NCBI RefSeq assembly: GCF_000702585.1
Contig: NZ_JNIQ01000001.1
Coordinates: forward strand, 1,307,001-1,371,000
Length of the DNA stretch: 64,000 bases
Direction: 5' to 3'
Source of the DNA: Exiguobacterium aurantiacum DSM 6208
Lineage (GTDB): Bacteria > Bacillota > Bacilli > Exiguobacteriales > Exiguobacteriaceae
Position 1 is the stretch's first letter, and every line of letters starts with the position of its first letter. The notes under the pieces were generated by a model, which was not told the origin of the DNA, searched no databases, and worked only from the letters and a program-made list of their open reading frames with translations. Made by a program: the position numbers and the translations under genes. This document shows, one piece after another, positions 10,610 to 19,902 of this stretch.

Positions 10610-11259
10610 TGGATACGTTGTTATTTGATTTGGACGGAACGTTGCTCGACACGAATCCGCTCATCCTCGCGAGCTTCCGTCACACACTCAGCTACTACTT
10701 CCCGGAACAGACGTATCGGGATGAAGACTTGTACCCGTTCATCGGGCCGACGCTCGAGAAGTCGTTCCGCGAATTGAACGAGCCGGAGTGGAAAGAGATG
10801 CAGGCGTTTTACCGCAGCTTCAACATCGCGATGCACGACGCGCTCGTCGCCGAGTATCCAGGTGTGATCGACGGGTTGCACCGTCTGCACGCGAAAGGGT
10901 ACAAGCTCGGCGTCGTCACGTCGAAAGGGCGCCCGGTCGTCGAGCACGGTTTGCGCTTGTTCAACATCGACCACTTGTTCGGCGTCGTCGTGACAGCCGA
11001 TGACGTCGAGAACGAGAAGCCGCACGCCGAGCCGGTCGAGCAAGCGCTCCGGGCGCTCGGTTCGACAGCGGACCGGGCCGTCATGGTCGGGGACAACGAC
11101 ACGGACATCTTCAGCGGCAAGAACGCCGGCACGAAGACGGTCGCCGTCGGTTGGGCGCTCAAAGGCCGCGCGTTCCTCGAGTCGCTCGAGCCGGACGTCA
11201 TCATCGAGTCGATGGAACACTTCGAGGCGTGGCTCGACGAGGTCACGGTCCATGCGTAA
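10609..11259 (+). CDS. ppaX: pyrophosphatase PpaX (HAD family)
   Basis: HAD-superfamily hydrolase; in B. subtilis PpaX hydrolyses the pyrophosphate released when HprK dephosphorylates Ser-P-HPr, linking it functionally to the upstream gene. The 216 residues show HAD motif I DLDGTLLDTN (nucleophile Asp7, acid Asp9), motif II VVTSK at about 105, and motif III/IV VGDNDTDIFSGKNAG near 161. The ATG at 10609 overlaps the lgt stop; a TTG three bases earlier in the same frame is less likely. Assignment to PpaX rather than phosphoglycolate phosphatase rests on the hprK-lgt neighbourhood. Confidence 0.9.
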   Translation: MDTLLFDLDGTLLDTNPLILASFRHTLSYYFPEQTYRDEDLYPFIGPTLEKSFRELNEPEWKEMQAFYRSFNIAMHDALVAEYPGVIDGLHRLHAKGYKLGVVTSKGRPVVEHGLRLFNIDHLFGVVVTADDVENEKPHAEPVEQALRALGSTADRAVMVGDNDTDIFSGKNAGTKTVAVGWALKGRAFLESLEPDVIIESMEHFEAWLDEVTVHA

Positions 11260-11734
11260 GACGGAGCGATTCCGTCTCGATGGGCCGAACCCGCTCTGGC
11301 AGATGTACCGGACGATCCGGTTCCTCCGTGTGTTCAAAAACACGACGGTCGTGCTCGTCGGTCGGTTCTTTCCGTCGGTGAAAGCGAAACGCTGGCTGTA
11401 CCGGACGTTCCTCGGCATGCGCATCGGTCCGTATAGCGCGCTCGCCCTCATGGTGACGCCGGACGTCATGTTTCCGGAACGTATCTCGATCGGCCGCAAC
11501 ACAGTCGTCGGCTTCAACACGACGATCCTTTGCCACGAATATCTCGTCGATGAGTATCGGATTGGGGACGTCTCGATCGGGGACGACGTGTTGATCGGGG
11601 CGAACGTGACGATTTTGCCGGGTGTCACAATCGGGGATCGGGCCGTCGTTGGTGCCGGTGCCGTCGTCCACCGCGACGTCTTGCCGGGTGAACACGTCAT
11701 CGGTGCCAAACTGCAGACCGTTGACACGAAATAG
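11252..11734 (+). CDS. left-handed beta-helix acyltransferase, YvoF-like
   Basis: A 160-residue probable O- or N-acetyltransferase of the hexapeptide-repeat family. The second half carries hexapeptide turns (ISIGRNTVVG, VSIGDDVLIGANVTILPGVTIGDRAVVGAGAVV) that form a left-handed beta-helix, ending with the common VLPGEHVIGA. The first half contains a basic segment. The ATG overlaps the last eight bases of ppaX, and the preceding ppaX coding sequence supplies a weak ribosome site. In B. subtilis yvoF occupies the same place. The acceptor is unknown. Confidence 0.85.
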   Translation: MRKTERFRLDGPNPLWQMYRTIRFLRVFKNTTVVLVGRFFPSVKAKRWLYRTFLGMRIGPYSALALMVTPDVMFPERISIGRNTVVGFNTTILCHEYLVDEYRIGDVSIGDDVLIGANVTILPGVTIGDRAVVGAGAVVHRDVLPGEHVIGAKLQTVDTK

Positions 11735-11796
11735 ACACAATTTAGCACGAAATCATTTTACCGTCGTGACAGATGTCACGGCTGGAAAATACTTGA

Positions 11797-11833
11797 GCGG
11801 TATCACATTTTAAACAAGTGATGCCGTTTTTTT
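11797..11833 (+). terminator. rho-independent terminator after the acyltransferase gene
   Basis: Stem cggtatcac (11798-11806) pairs with gtgatgccg (11817-11825) with one G-T pair, followed by seven T. A second small hairpin (gtcgtgac-agat-gtcacggc at about 11763-11782) lies just upstream without a T-run. Confidence 0.75.
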
Positions 11834-11950
11834 GTGTCTTCATGCGCCTTGAGCGTGGATGCATGTTTTTGCTGAAAAGCATTTATAAGACCCTATAAAA
11901 TATATTCATTATAGAAGGAATATAGTCCCGATTTTTTTTAAGTTTTTCAG

Positions 11951-11979
11951 TTGCTCTCGCGGATTGAGTGCGGTATTCT
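11951..11979 (+). promoter_or_regulatory. probable sigma-A promoter of the TPR gene
   Basis: TTGCTC (11951-11956) and TATTCT (11974-11979) are 17 bases apart, about 50 bases before the start codon of the TPR protein. The remaining intergenic DNA from 11834 is AT-rich and shows nothing else definite. Confidence 0.5.
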
Positions 11980-12029
11980 TAACCCTGCAACTAAAAAATG
12001 ATTAAGAACTGATGTGGGGGATTTAGAAT

Positions 12030-13502
12030 ATGGAAGCGAACTATGAAGCACTAATGACGCTACCCGAACCAGAATCTCCGCTCGCTGCGGAGCTCCACTA
12101 CTATAGAGGTCGTCGTGCGTTACGAGAAGGTCGCCTAGATGAAGCGACTTTTTTCATGGCTGAAGCTACGACAGCCGCAGCGCATCGCGTCGACTATCAT
12201 AAACAGTACGCTGAACTGTTATTTGAAGTAGGAGAGGTCTACCACGCCAACGACGTGTGGAAACGGGTGCTTGAACTCGATGATACGGCGACAGAGGCAC
12301 TTTACCACCTCGCGAGCAACTGCGCCTACATCTCTCAATATGAAGAAGCGGCGACGTACGCGAGCCGTTACCTCGAGCAAGAAGCACACGGTCCGTACGC
12401 AGAGTCGGTCCAGTCGTTGCTCGAATTGATCGAACTCGAAAAAGAGCTCGAGGACGAGGAAGAAGACGAGTTGATCACGTGGCACACCGAGGCGCAACGT
12501 CAAATCGACAAAGGCCGGCTCTTCGCCGCCAAGTCGACGCTCGAACGGTTGATCGACCGCTACCCGGCATTTTGGCCGGCGTATAACAACTTGGCCATCG
12601 TCCACTTTTATCTCGGAAACGATGAGACGGCGTTCGAGACACTCGAATACGTGCTCGATGAGAACCCGGGCAACTTGCATGCGATCTTGAACACGATCAT
12701 GTTGCTCCACGAGGCCGGACAATCGGTCGCGGCGCTTCATCTGTCGGCACCGCTCACACGCGTCCGTCCGCTCCAATTCGAGATGCGCTATAAACTCGCG
12801 ACGACGCTCGCACTCGTCGGGCATTACAATCACGCCTACGAAGAACTCCGTCTCTTGCAAGAGCGGGGCTTCCGTGGGGATTCACTGTTTGGGCATTGGC
12901 TCAGCGTCTCCGCCTACAAGACCGGACGTCTTGAAGAAGCGGCGACCTATTTGAATGGTGAGCAATCGAAGCAAATCGAGGACAAGCAGTCGTTCGATAT
13001 CCGAGACAACCTGGAGTTCCGCTCGGCGCTCGTCCAAGGCTTGCGTCAAGAAGATGATTTGGCGCGCATCGAGATCATCCGGATCATCTCGAAGCTTGAA
13101 GACGACGAGGCGTTCGAGGCGCTCGCGCTCACGAACACGGTCACAGACGACGAGACGGTCATCGCCTTCGCGAAGAAGTGCCAGGCCGTCATCTGTGCCG
13201 TGCCGTTTAAAGGCGACGTGCGGATCGAGCGGGCGTACGAGGCGCTCATCTTGGCCGAACGCCACGTCCCGGAAGCAGAGCAGATGAGCCTAGAAGGTGA
13301 CTTCTATGAGCGGTTCTCACGCTTGTTGCTCACTGGTTATTCGTTCGATGACGTCACGGCATCGGCCGCGGCGCTCGTCTGGATGTTTTATGCGAAACGG
13401 GACGCGCTCGTCCTCTCCGACTGTGCCGACGCGTTCGGGATCACGGTCGACACGTTGACGGACACGATCCGCTCGTACAAGCAACAACTCGAACGAGCAT
13501 AA
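12030..13502 (+). CDS. tetratricopeptide repeat protein, YvcD-like
   Basis: A 490-residue soluble protein rich in helical TPR units. Recognisable repeats begin near residue 40 (HKQYAELLFEVGEVYHANDVWKRVLELD) and continue with YNNLAIVHFYLGNDETAFETLEYVLDENP at about 186-215, with an acidic linker (EKELEDEEEDE) near 140. The C-terminal third lacks clear repeats. Such proteins act as scaffolds; no partner can be named. A TPR gene (yvcD) also precedes trxB in B. subtilis. The start ATG has gtggggga upstream. Confidence 0.75.
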   Translation: MEANYEALMTLPEPESPLAAELHYYRGRRALREGRLDEATFFMAEATTAAAHRVDYHKQYAELLFEVGEVYHANDVWKRVLELDDTATEALYHLASNCAYISQYEEAATYASRYLEQEAHGPYAESVQSLLELIELEKELEDEEEDELITWHTEAQRQIDKGRLFAAKSTLERLIDRYPAFWPAYNNLAIVHFYLGNDETAFETLEYVLDENPGNLHAILNTIMLLHEAGQSVAALHLSAPLTRVRPLQFEMRYKLATTLALVGHYNHAYEELRLLQERGFRGDSLFGHWLSVSAYKTGRLEEAATYLNGEQSKQIEDKQSFDIRDNLEFRSALVQGLRQEDDLARIEIIRIISKLEDDEAFEALALTNTVTDDETVIAFAKKCQAVICAVPFKGDVRIERAYEALILAERHVPEAEQMSLEGDFYERFSRLLLTGYSFDDVTASAAALVWMFYAKRDALVLSDCADAFGITVDTLTDTIRSYKQQLERA

Positions 13503-13537
13503 AGATAGACGATACCTCCCTAGGTTTCATATACTGA

Positions 13538-14524
<987 letters not shown>

Positions 14525-14529
14525 TTTAC

Positions 14530-14571
14530 GGAGAAGGCATTGCGGGCGACCGCAATCCCTTCTCTTTTTTT
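14530..14571 (+). terminator. rho-independent terminator of trxB
   Basis: Stem gagaagg-attgcgg / ccgcaat-cccttctc with a small bulge, loop gcga, followed by seven T. Confidence 0.93.
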
Positions 14572-14647
14572 CGAGCGTTCGCTATACTATAGAATGAAGA
14601 GAGCTACACACACGGCTCGGTTGTCAAAATAAGGGGGCGTCAGCGAT

Positions 14648-15520
14648 ATGGAAGACTTTAAAGGATTAGAAGAATTGATCATCATCAGCGGGATGAGCGG
14701 GGCCGGGAAATCGGTCGCGATGAATAGCTTTGAGGACCTCGGCTATTTTTGCGTCGATAACTTGCCGCCGGTCTTGTTGCCGCAATTGATCGATGTCATC
14801 AGCTCGGTCCGTCCGAAGATCGCGGTCGCCATCGACACGCGAACACGGGACTTCATCGACAGTCTGTTCATCGTCATCGATGATTTGGAACAAAAGAGCG
14901 TGCACCCGCATCTGCTTTATCTCGACACACGCGACGAAGTGCTCGTAAGGCGTTATAAAGAGACGCGCCGGTCGCATCCGCTCGCACCGGAAGACGCGCC
15001 GCTCGTCGGCATCCAGATGGAGCGTGAACTGCTCGAAGGGTTCCGCGACCGGGCGCACACGCTGTACGACACGAGCGATTTGAAACCGCAAATGCTCAAA
15101 GACCGCATCTTGCTGCAGTTCAATGAAGAGCGCATCCCGTTCACGGTCAACTTCATGTCGTTCGGCTTCAAGCACGGCGTACCGCTCGACATCGACCTGT
15201 TGTTCGACGTCCGCTTCATCACGAACCCGTTCTACATCCCGGAGCTCCGTCCGCTCACGGGTCAGACGAGCGAAGTGCAGGAATACGTCATGTCGCATCC
15301 CGAGGCGCGGGCGTTCTATAAGAAGTTGATCGACATGCTCGAATTCTTGTTGCCGCAGTACAAACGGGAAGGGAAGACGCAAGTCGTCGTCGCCTTCGGT
15401 TGTACGGGCGGGAAACATCGGTCGATCACGTTCGCCGAAAAAGTGTCGGAACATTTCGCGGAGCGCTACAACGTCAAGACCGTCCATCGCGACCTTGCGC
15501 ACGCGACGAAGGAGAAATAA
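14648..15520 (+). CDS. rapZ: RNase adapter / nucleotide-binding protein RapZ (YvcJ)
   Basis: P-loop nucleotide-binding protein; the E. coli relative guides RNase E to small RNAs controlling GlmS, and in B. subtilis YvcJ binds ATP/GTP and affects competence. The 290 residues have Walker A GMSGAGKS at 15-22 and the conserved C-terminal block [11 protein letters not shown] near 254-264. It begins the rapZ-yvcK-whiA operon; aaggggg precedes the ATG. The Nudix gene yvcI that precedes it in B. subtilis is absent. Confidence 0.95.
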   Translation: MEDFKGLEELIIISGMSGAGKSVAMNSFEDLGYFCVDNLPPVLLPQLIDVISSVRPKIAVAIDTRTRDFIDSLFIVIDDLEQKSVHPHLLYLDTRDEVLVRRYKETRRSHPLAPEDAPLVGIQMERELLEGFRDRAHTLYDTSDLKPQMLKDRILLQFNEERIPFTVNFMSFGFKHGVPLDIDLLFDVRFITNPFYIPELRPLTGQTSEVQEYVMSHPEARAFYKKLIDMLEFLLPQYKREGKTQVVVAFGCTGGKHRSITFAEKVSEHFAERYNVKTVHRDLAHATKEK

Positions 15521-15521
15521 G

Positions 15522-16517
15522 ATGAGACGCGATCGAAAAGTCGTCGCCATCGGGGGCGGTACCGGATTATCGACACTCGTCCGTGGATTGAAGCACTATC
15601 CGCTCGACATCACGGCCATCGTCACGGTCGGAGATGACGGTGGGAGCTCGGGACGGCTCCGCGACGAGTTCCACATGTTGCCGCCAGGGGACATCCGCAA
15701 CGTCATTCTCGCTTTATCCGAGGTCGAGCCGCTCATGGACAAGATTTTGCAGTATCGGTTCGACAGCGGATACGGGCTCGAAGGGCATTCGCTCGGCAAC
15801 CTCATGTTGACGGCGGCGACGCATATTTGTGAAGGATCGTTCGTCAAAGCTATCGACGTCTTGTCGCAGCTGTTGAACGCCCAAGGCCGGGTGCTGCCGG
15901 TGACGGAGACGCTCATGACGCTCGCGGCCGAGTTCGAGGACGGGACGATCGTCAAAGGCGAATCGAAGATCCCGCTCGTCGAGAAGCCGATCAAACGGTT
16001 GTTCTTGCTCGAGGACGGCATCAAGCCGGCCCCGGGCGTCGTCGAGGCGATCCAAGAAGCCGACGTCATCGTGCTCGGACCGGGTAGCCTCTACACGAGT
16101 ATCATCCCGAACTTGTTGATCCCGGAAGTGCGGGAAGCGATCGTCGACGCCGGCGTGCCCGTCGTCTATATATGCAACGTCATGACCCAGCCAGGTGAGA
16201 CGAAAGGGTATGATGCGATGAAGCACTTGAAGGCGGTCGAGGCATACCTCGGCAAGGCGACGATCGATACGATCGTCGTCAACAATGAGCCGATCGAGGA
16301 CGGGTATTTAGAACGGTACCTCGAGGACGGTTCGGAAGAAGTCCGGTTCGACCGGAAGAAGCTCCGCAACCACGGCACGAACGTCTTGGCCGGAGATATC
16401 GTCGACTATAACCGCGATTACATCCGTCACGACTCGGACGCGATTGCCGGGCTCGTCATGCAACGCGTCCTACGGATCAAGAAACCACGCTCGTTCCAGG
16501 AGCTTGAATTGAAATAG
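15522..16517 (+). CDS. yvcK: gluconeogenesis factor YvcK
   Basis: CofD-like protein that binds UDP-sugars and is needed for growth and cell shape on gluconeogenic carbon sources in B. subtilis. The 331 residues start with the nucleotide-binding GGGTGLSTLVRG and GDDGGSSGRLR (residues about 10-45), and contain PGSLYTSIIPN near 187 and the conserved CNVMTQPGET near 218. The ATG lies one base after the rapZ stop, with aaggag in the rapZ end as ribosome site; an in-frame ATG 27 bases upstream lies inside rapZ and lacks a site. Confidence 0.94.
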   Translation: MRRDRKVVAIGGGTGLSTLVRGLKHYPLDITAIVTVGDDGGSSGRLRDEFHMLPPGDIRNVILALSEVEPLMDKILQYRFDSGYGLEGHSLGNLMLTAATHICEGSFVKAIDVLSQLLNAQGRVLPVTETLMTLAAEFEDGTIVKGESKIPLVEKPIKRLFLLEDGIKPAPGVVEAIQEADVIVLGPGSLYTSIIPNLLIPEVREAIVDAGVPVVYICNVMTQPGETKGYDAMKHLKAVEAYLGKATIDTIVVNNEPIEDGYLERYLEDGSEEVRFDRKKLRNHGTNVLAGDIVDYNRDYIRHDSDAIAGLVMQRVLRIKKPRSFQELELK

Positions 16518-16547
16518 AATGAGAGACAGAGAAAGGAGGGGAACGCG

Positions 16548-17501
16548 ATGAGCTTTGCCTCAGACGTCAAGAAAGAACTGACACAATTCGAGGTGACCGA
16601 CCCCGAGGCGAAGGCGGAACTGTCCGCCCTCGTCCGGATGAACGGCGTCATCTCGCTCGCACTCGGGCGCGGGATGACACTCGACGTCTCGACGGAGAAC
16701 GCGGCCATCGCCCGTCGGATTTACTCCCTCATGAAACGTCTGTACGACCACCATCTCGACTTGTTCGTCCGGAAAAAAATGCGGTTGAAGAAAAATAACG
16801 TCTACATCGTCCGCGTCTCGCAACACGCCGAGACGATGCTGCGTGACCTTGAAATCCTCGGGGAGAACTACGAGATGATCCGGACGCTCAACTCGGACAT
16901 GACACGCGAGGAGAACTTGGCCCGTGCTTACTTGCGCGGTGCTTTCCTTGCCGGCGGGTCGATTAATCACCCGAAGACGTCGTCGTATCACCTCGAGGTG
17001 TACAGCCTGTATGAGAACCATAACCAGGCGCTCCGTGACCTCGCGAATCGCTTCGGCTTGAACGCGAAGACGCTCGAACGGAAGAAAGGGCACATCCTCT
17101 ACATCAAAGAGAGCGAGAAGATCTCGGACTTTTTGAAGCTCGTCGGGGCGACGCGCGGCATGCTCGACTTCGAGGATGCGCGCATCATCAAAGACATGCG
17201 CAACTCGGTGAACCGGCTCGTCAACTGTGAGACGGCCAACTTGAACAAGACGGTCGGGGCGGCACTCCGCCAAGTCGAGAACATCAAGTATCTCGAACGG
17301 ACGGTCGGCCTCGAAGTGTTGCCGGTGAAACTGCGCGAGATCGCCGAGCTGCGCGTCACGCATCAAGACGTGTCGTTGCAGGAACTTGGCGAAATGCTCG
17401 AGACGGGACCGATCTCGAAGTCGGGGATCAACCACCGGCTCCGGAAGATCGACCAGATCGCCGAGAAAGTACGGAACGGCGATGAGATCAGCTCTTCGTG
17501 A
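16548..17501 (+). CDS. whiA: DNA-binding protein WhiA
   Basis: WhiA is a homing-endonuclease-like fold fused to a helix-turn-helix; it controls sporulation genes in Streptomyces and cell division and chromosome segregation in Bacillus. The 317 residues include the LAGLIDADG-like segment [14 protein letters not shown] at about 128-141 and a C-terminal HTH ([21 protein letters not shown]) at about 264-284. The ribosome site gaaaggaggg is very strong. In B. subtilis crh follows this gene; here a ribbon-helix-helix-like gene does. Confidence 0.95.
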   Translation: MSFASDVKKELTQFEVTDPEAKAELSALVRMNGVISLALGRGMTLDVSTENAAIARRIYSLMKRLYDHHLDLFVRKKMRLKKNNVYIVRVSQHAETMLRDLEILGENYEMIRTLNSDMTREENLARAYLRGAFLAGGSINHPKTSSYHLEVYSLYENHNQALRDLANRFGLNAKTLERKKGHILYIKESEKISDFLKLVGATRGMLDFEDARIIKDMRNSVNRLVNCETANLNKTVGAALRQVENIKYLERTVGLEVLPVKLREIAELRVTHQDVSLQELGEMLETGPISKSGINHRLRKIDQIAEKVRNGDEISSS

Positions 17502-17581
17502 CGCCGGTTGCGTCAAAACCATTCTTCCTATATAATTAGCAATTGTGTATAGGATTTTGAAAAGCGAACTAAAGGAGCTTT

Positions 17582-17824
17582 ATGATTATGGCGAATGATA
17601 AGAAACGACTTTCGCTCACGATCGACGCTGAGCTAGACCGCGTCATCACTGAGCGTGCAAAAGAAATCGGGATTCCAAAAAGCGCACTCGTGACGTTTGC
17701 GACGAGCCTCTTCCTCAACCAATTGCGGGCCGAGGAGATGCTTTCGGGCAACACGAACGCGATCTATCAAGTCATCCGTAAGGATTATGAGTTGCTCACA
17801 AGTGTCCGCAACTTAGATAACTGA
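17582..17824 (+). CDS. small ribbon-helix-helix-like protein
   Basis: An 80-residue protein whose start KKRLSLTIDAELDRVITERAKEIGIPKSALVTFA has the beta-strand, helix, turn, helix pattern of ribbon-helix-helix (CopG/MetJ-like) DNA-binding proteins, with a basic strand RLSLTID. A short C-terminal tail follows. The Shine-Dalgarno aaaggagc fits either ATG at 17582 or ATG at 17588. It stands between whiA and its own terminator, the position held by crh in Bacillus. Function unknown; a small regulator is the likeliest guess, and no toxin partner is adjacent. Confidence 0.65.
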   Translation: MIMANDKKRLSLTIDAELDRVITERAKEIGIPKSALVTFATSLFLNQLRAEEMLSGNTNAIYQVIRKDYELLTSVRNLDN

Positions 17825-17830
17825 GAGAAA

Positions 17831-17854
17831 GGCTGACTGCGGTCAGCCTTTTTT
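17831..17854 (+). terminator. rho-independent terminator
   Basis: Perfect stem ggctgac / gtcagcc with loop tgcg, followed by six T, ending the ribbon-helix-helix-like gene and possibly the rapZ operon. Confidence 0.92.
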
Positions 17855-17916
17855 GGTTGCATCCACCCCGGAAATTTGGAATAGTGGAGATATTGAATTG
17901 ATTGGAGGGCAATCTT

Positions 17917-18441
17917 ATGGGACAAGCGAGCCAACTGCTGCTCATTTTAATGTTACAACTACTGTTCGTTCCGGTGCTCACGCTCCGCACGATTATGCTC
18001 GTTAAAGGGAAAACGGTCATTGCGGCGATGTTCGGGACGCTCGAGACGCTCATCTACATCTTCGCGCTCGGGATCGTGTTCCAAGATTTGACGACGCTCG
18101 GGATGCTCGTCTACGCGCTCGGGTTTGGACTCGGGATTCTCGTCGGCGGATTCGTCGAACGGAAACTGGCCATCGGCTACAACATGATCCAAGTGCACAC
18201 GCAAGAGCTCCCGGCCGAGCTCATCCAAAAGATGCGTGACAGCGGCTACGGTGTGACCCACTATCAAGGCCAAGGCCGTGACGGGGTCCGCTATCGACTG
18301 GACGTCTTGGCGGCACGGACGCGGATGAAAGAATTGCGCGAACTCGTCGAACATTACGAGCCGAAAGCGTTTCTCGTCGCGTTCGACCCGGTTGACTTTA
18401 AAGGCGGTTATATGTTGAAAGGGCTACGGCGTCCGAAATGA
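17917..18441 (+). CDS. UPF0316 family membrane protein (YebE-like)
   Basis: A 174-residue protein with three hydrophobic segments in the first 90 residues (LLLILMLQLLFVPVLTLRTIM, GTLETLIYIFALGIVF, LGMLVYALGFGLGILVG). A soluble C-terminal domain follows with the DUF2179-like pattern GYGVTHYQGQGRDG and RYRLDVLAARTRMKEL. This domain arrangement is that of UPF0316. The function is unknown; related domains are suspected to sense ligands or regulate transport. ATG at 17917 follows ttggaggg, a strong site. Confidence 0.8.
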   Translation: MGQASQLLLILMLQLLFVPVLTLRTIMLVKGKTVIAAMFGTLETLIYIFALGIVFQDLTTLGMLVYALGFGLGILVGGFVERKLAIGYNMIQVHTQELPAELIQKMRDSGYGVTHYQGQGRDGVRYRLDVLAARTRMKELRELVEHYEPKAFLVAFDPVDFKGGYMLKGLRRPK

Positions 18442-18447
18442 CGGGAG

Positions 18448-18474
18448 AGACTCACGAAAAGTGGGTCTTTTTTT
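18448..18474 (+). terminator. rho-independent terminator
   Basis: Stem agactcac / gtgggtct (one G-T pair) with loop gaaaa followed by seven T, after the UPF0316 gene. Confidence 0.85.
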
Positions 18475-18511
18475 GTTGGAACGGGAATAGAGAGGCAAAG
18501 GAGTGGAACGA

Positions 18512-18943
18512 ATGAAACGAAAAACGATGTGGTTTTGGGTGATCGTGTTGCTGCTCGTCGGGGGAATTGTGTACGGTCTGTCGTTTTGGCAGACGTCTTC
18601 CGGCGTCAAACCGCCGCTTCCGACCGTGACAGTTGGGTCGGTGACGGCCGAAGTGAAACAGTCGACGTATTGTTGGTCGAACGGGGACGAGGCCGTCTGT
18701 GAAGACCACGCCTTGCCGGAGGCGGACGACTTGCAACTCGTCACGGTCGAACCGGGTGCTGCAATCGACGTCACGTTCCATGAGACACCGAAACAGGAGA
18801 CGTTCCATCGAATCATTGACGGGGAGCTCGTCGCTTCTGAACAAGTGGTTCCGATGGAGCCAGGTACTTATTTGTTCGAGACCGGCGGGGAGTGGCAGCA
18901 CGGTGACAGCCGTTACGTGTTCGGCGTCACTGTCCGAGAGTAA
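18512..18943 (+). CDS. hypothetical membrane-anchored or secreted protein
   Basis: A 143-residue protein with a basic start (MKRKT) and one hydrophobic stretch (residues 7-25) followed by a soluble extracytoplasmic domain of about 110 residues containing two cysteines (CWSNGDEAVCED) that could form a disulfide. No lipobox. The domain is not recognised. ATG at 18512 is chosen because aaaggag lies eight bases upstream; a GTG at 18503 is too close to it. Stands alone before the convergent clpP gene. Confidence 0.65.
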   Translation: MKRKTMWFWVIVLLLVGGIVYGLSFWQTSSGVKPPLPTVTVGSVTAEVKQSTYCWSNGDEAVCEDHALPEADDLQLVTVEPGAAIDVTFHETPKQETFHRIIDGELVASEQVVPMEPGTYLFETGGEWQHGDSRYVFGVTVRE

Positions 18944-18944
18944 C

Positions 18945-18972
18945 GAAAAACCCCTTCTCGAGAGAGAAGGGG
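18945..18972 (-). terminator. rho-independent terminator of clpP
   Basis: Perfect stem ccccttctc / gagaagggg with loop gaga. The T-run is on the minus strand (A-run at 18946-18950), so it serves clpP; on the plus strand it lacks a T-run. Confidence 0.9.
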
Positions 18973-18979
18973 TCGTGGA

Positions 18980-19555
18980 TTAGCGTGTCATGACTTTGTC
19001 GATGAGACCGTAGTCTTTCGCTTGGTCGGCTGACATGAAGTAGTCGCGCTCTGTGTCGCGCTCGATGACTTCAAGCGGCTGGCCCGTGTTGTCGGCCATG
19101 ATTTGGTTCAACTTCTCACGCATCTTGATGATCCGTTCCGCATGGATTTTAATGTCCGATGCTTGACCTTGCGTGCCGCCGAGCGGTTGGTGAATCATGA
19201 TCTCCGCGTTCGGCAATGCGAAGCGTTTCCCTTTTTCACCGGCTTGGAGCAAGAAGGCGCCCATCGATGCGGCCATTCCGATACAAATCGTCGACACGTT
19301 TGGCTTGATGAAGTTCATCGTGTCATAAATCGCCATTCCGGAAGTGATCGAACCACCTGGGCTGTTGATGTAAAGTGAGATGTCCTTGTCCGGATCCTCA
19401 GCTGCGAGGAAGAGGAGCTGGGCAACGATCGAGTTGGCGACGTTGTCGTCAATCGCACTCCCGAGAAGGATGATACGGTCTTTGAGCAAGCGTGAGTAAA
19501 TATCGTACGCGCGTTCCCCGCGACCTGTTTGTTCGATAACTGTTGGAATTAACAT
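18980..19555 (-). CDS. clpP: ATP-dependent Clp protease proteolytic subunit
   Basis: Serine protease subunit that forms a double heptameric barrel and works with ClpC, ClpX and related ATPases in protein quality control. The 191 residues contain the catalytic triad: Ser97 in GMAASMG, His122 in IHQPLGG, Asp171 in ERD. Length is typical. aaaaggaggc precedes the ATG. The promoter overlaps a CtsR-type operator, so it belongs to the class III heat-shock regulon. Confidence 0.98.
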   Translation of the reverse strand: MLIPTVIEQTGRGERAYDIYSRLLKDRIILLGSAIDDNVANSIVAQLLFLAAEDPDKDISLYINSPGGSITSGMAIYDTMNFIKPNVSTICIGMAASMGAFLLQAGEKGKRFALPNAEIMIHQPLGGTQGQASDIKIHAERIIKMREKLNQIMADNTGQPLEVIERDTERDYFMSADQAKDYGLIDKVMTR

Positions 19556-19589
19556 TGAATCTGCCTCCTTTTATGTAGGTTGTAAACAT

Positions 19590-19619
19590 ATCATACCGCT
19601 ATAGTCAATGTTGGTCAAA
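19590..19619 (-). promoter_or_regulatory. clpP promoter overlapped by CtsR operator
   Basis: On the minus strand TTGACC (19618-19613) and TATGAT (19595-19590) are 17 bases apart. Read on the plus strand, 19603-19619 is AGTCAAT-GTT-GGTCAAA, a tandem heptad matching the CtsR consensus RGTCAAA-N3-RGTCAAA with one mismatch. A further half-site-like TAGTCA lies at about 19623-19628. CtsR bound here would cover the -35 and spacer. Confidence 0.85.
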
Positions 19620-19666
19620 CGATAGTCATCGTTTTTCACCTATTCCACCATTCCCGGTTTCTAAAA

Positions 19667-19701
19667 CGAAAAAAGAGGCCAGGCGATTGCCTGACCTCTT
19701 A
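19667..19701 (-). terminator. rho-independent terminator of the tRNA-Arg transcript
   Basis: Minus-strand stem aagaggtcaggc / gcctggcctctt with loop aatc, then six T, directly after the tRNA gene. Confidence 0.92.
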
Positions 19702-19708
19702 CATATGA

Positions 19709-19781
19709 TACACCCGGAGAGATTCGAACTCCCGACACCTGGCACCGGAAACCAGTGCTCTATCCCCTGAGCTACGGGTGC
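19709..19781 (-). tRNA. tRNA-Arg (anticodon CCG)
   Basis: A complete cloverleaf can be drawn on the minus strand: acceptor GCACCCG paired with CGGGTGT, D-arm GCTC/GAGC, anticodon stem CTGGT/GCCAG with loop TTCCGGT giving anticodon CCG, five-base variable region, and T-arm GGGAG-TTCGAAT-CTCTC. The discriminator is A, and CCA is not encoded. It would read CGG codons, which are used often in the GC-rich genes here. Confidence 0.95.
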
Positions 19782-19800
19782 ATGTTCTCTGACACGATTT

Positions 19801-19829
19801 ATTATACATTTGTTTTTTTAAAAAAGCAA
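19801..19829 (-). promoter_or_regulatory. promoter of tRNA-Arg
   Basis: Minus-strand TTGCTT (19829-19824) and TATAAT (19806-19801) are separated by 17 bases, 20 bases upstream of the mature tRNA 5' end. Confidence 0.8.
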
Positions 19830-19902
19830 TCCTGTTGTCGTCACTTTTTTTCAGCGTCGTTCGGGCGGTTCGGCTACAATGAAAGCGAGAGGGGGAAGAC
19901 CG

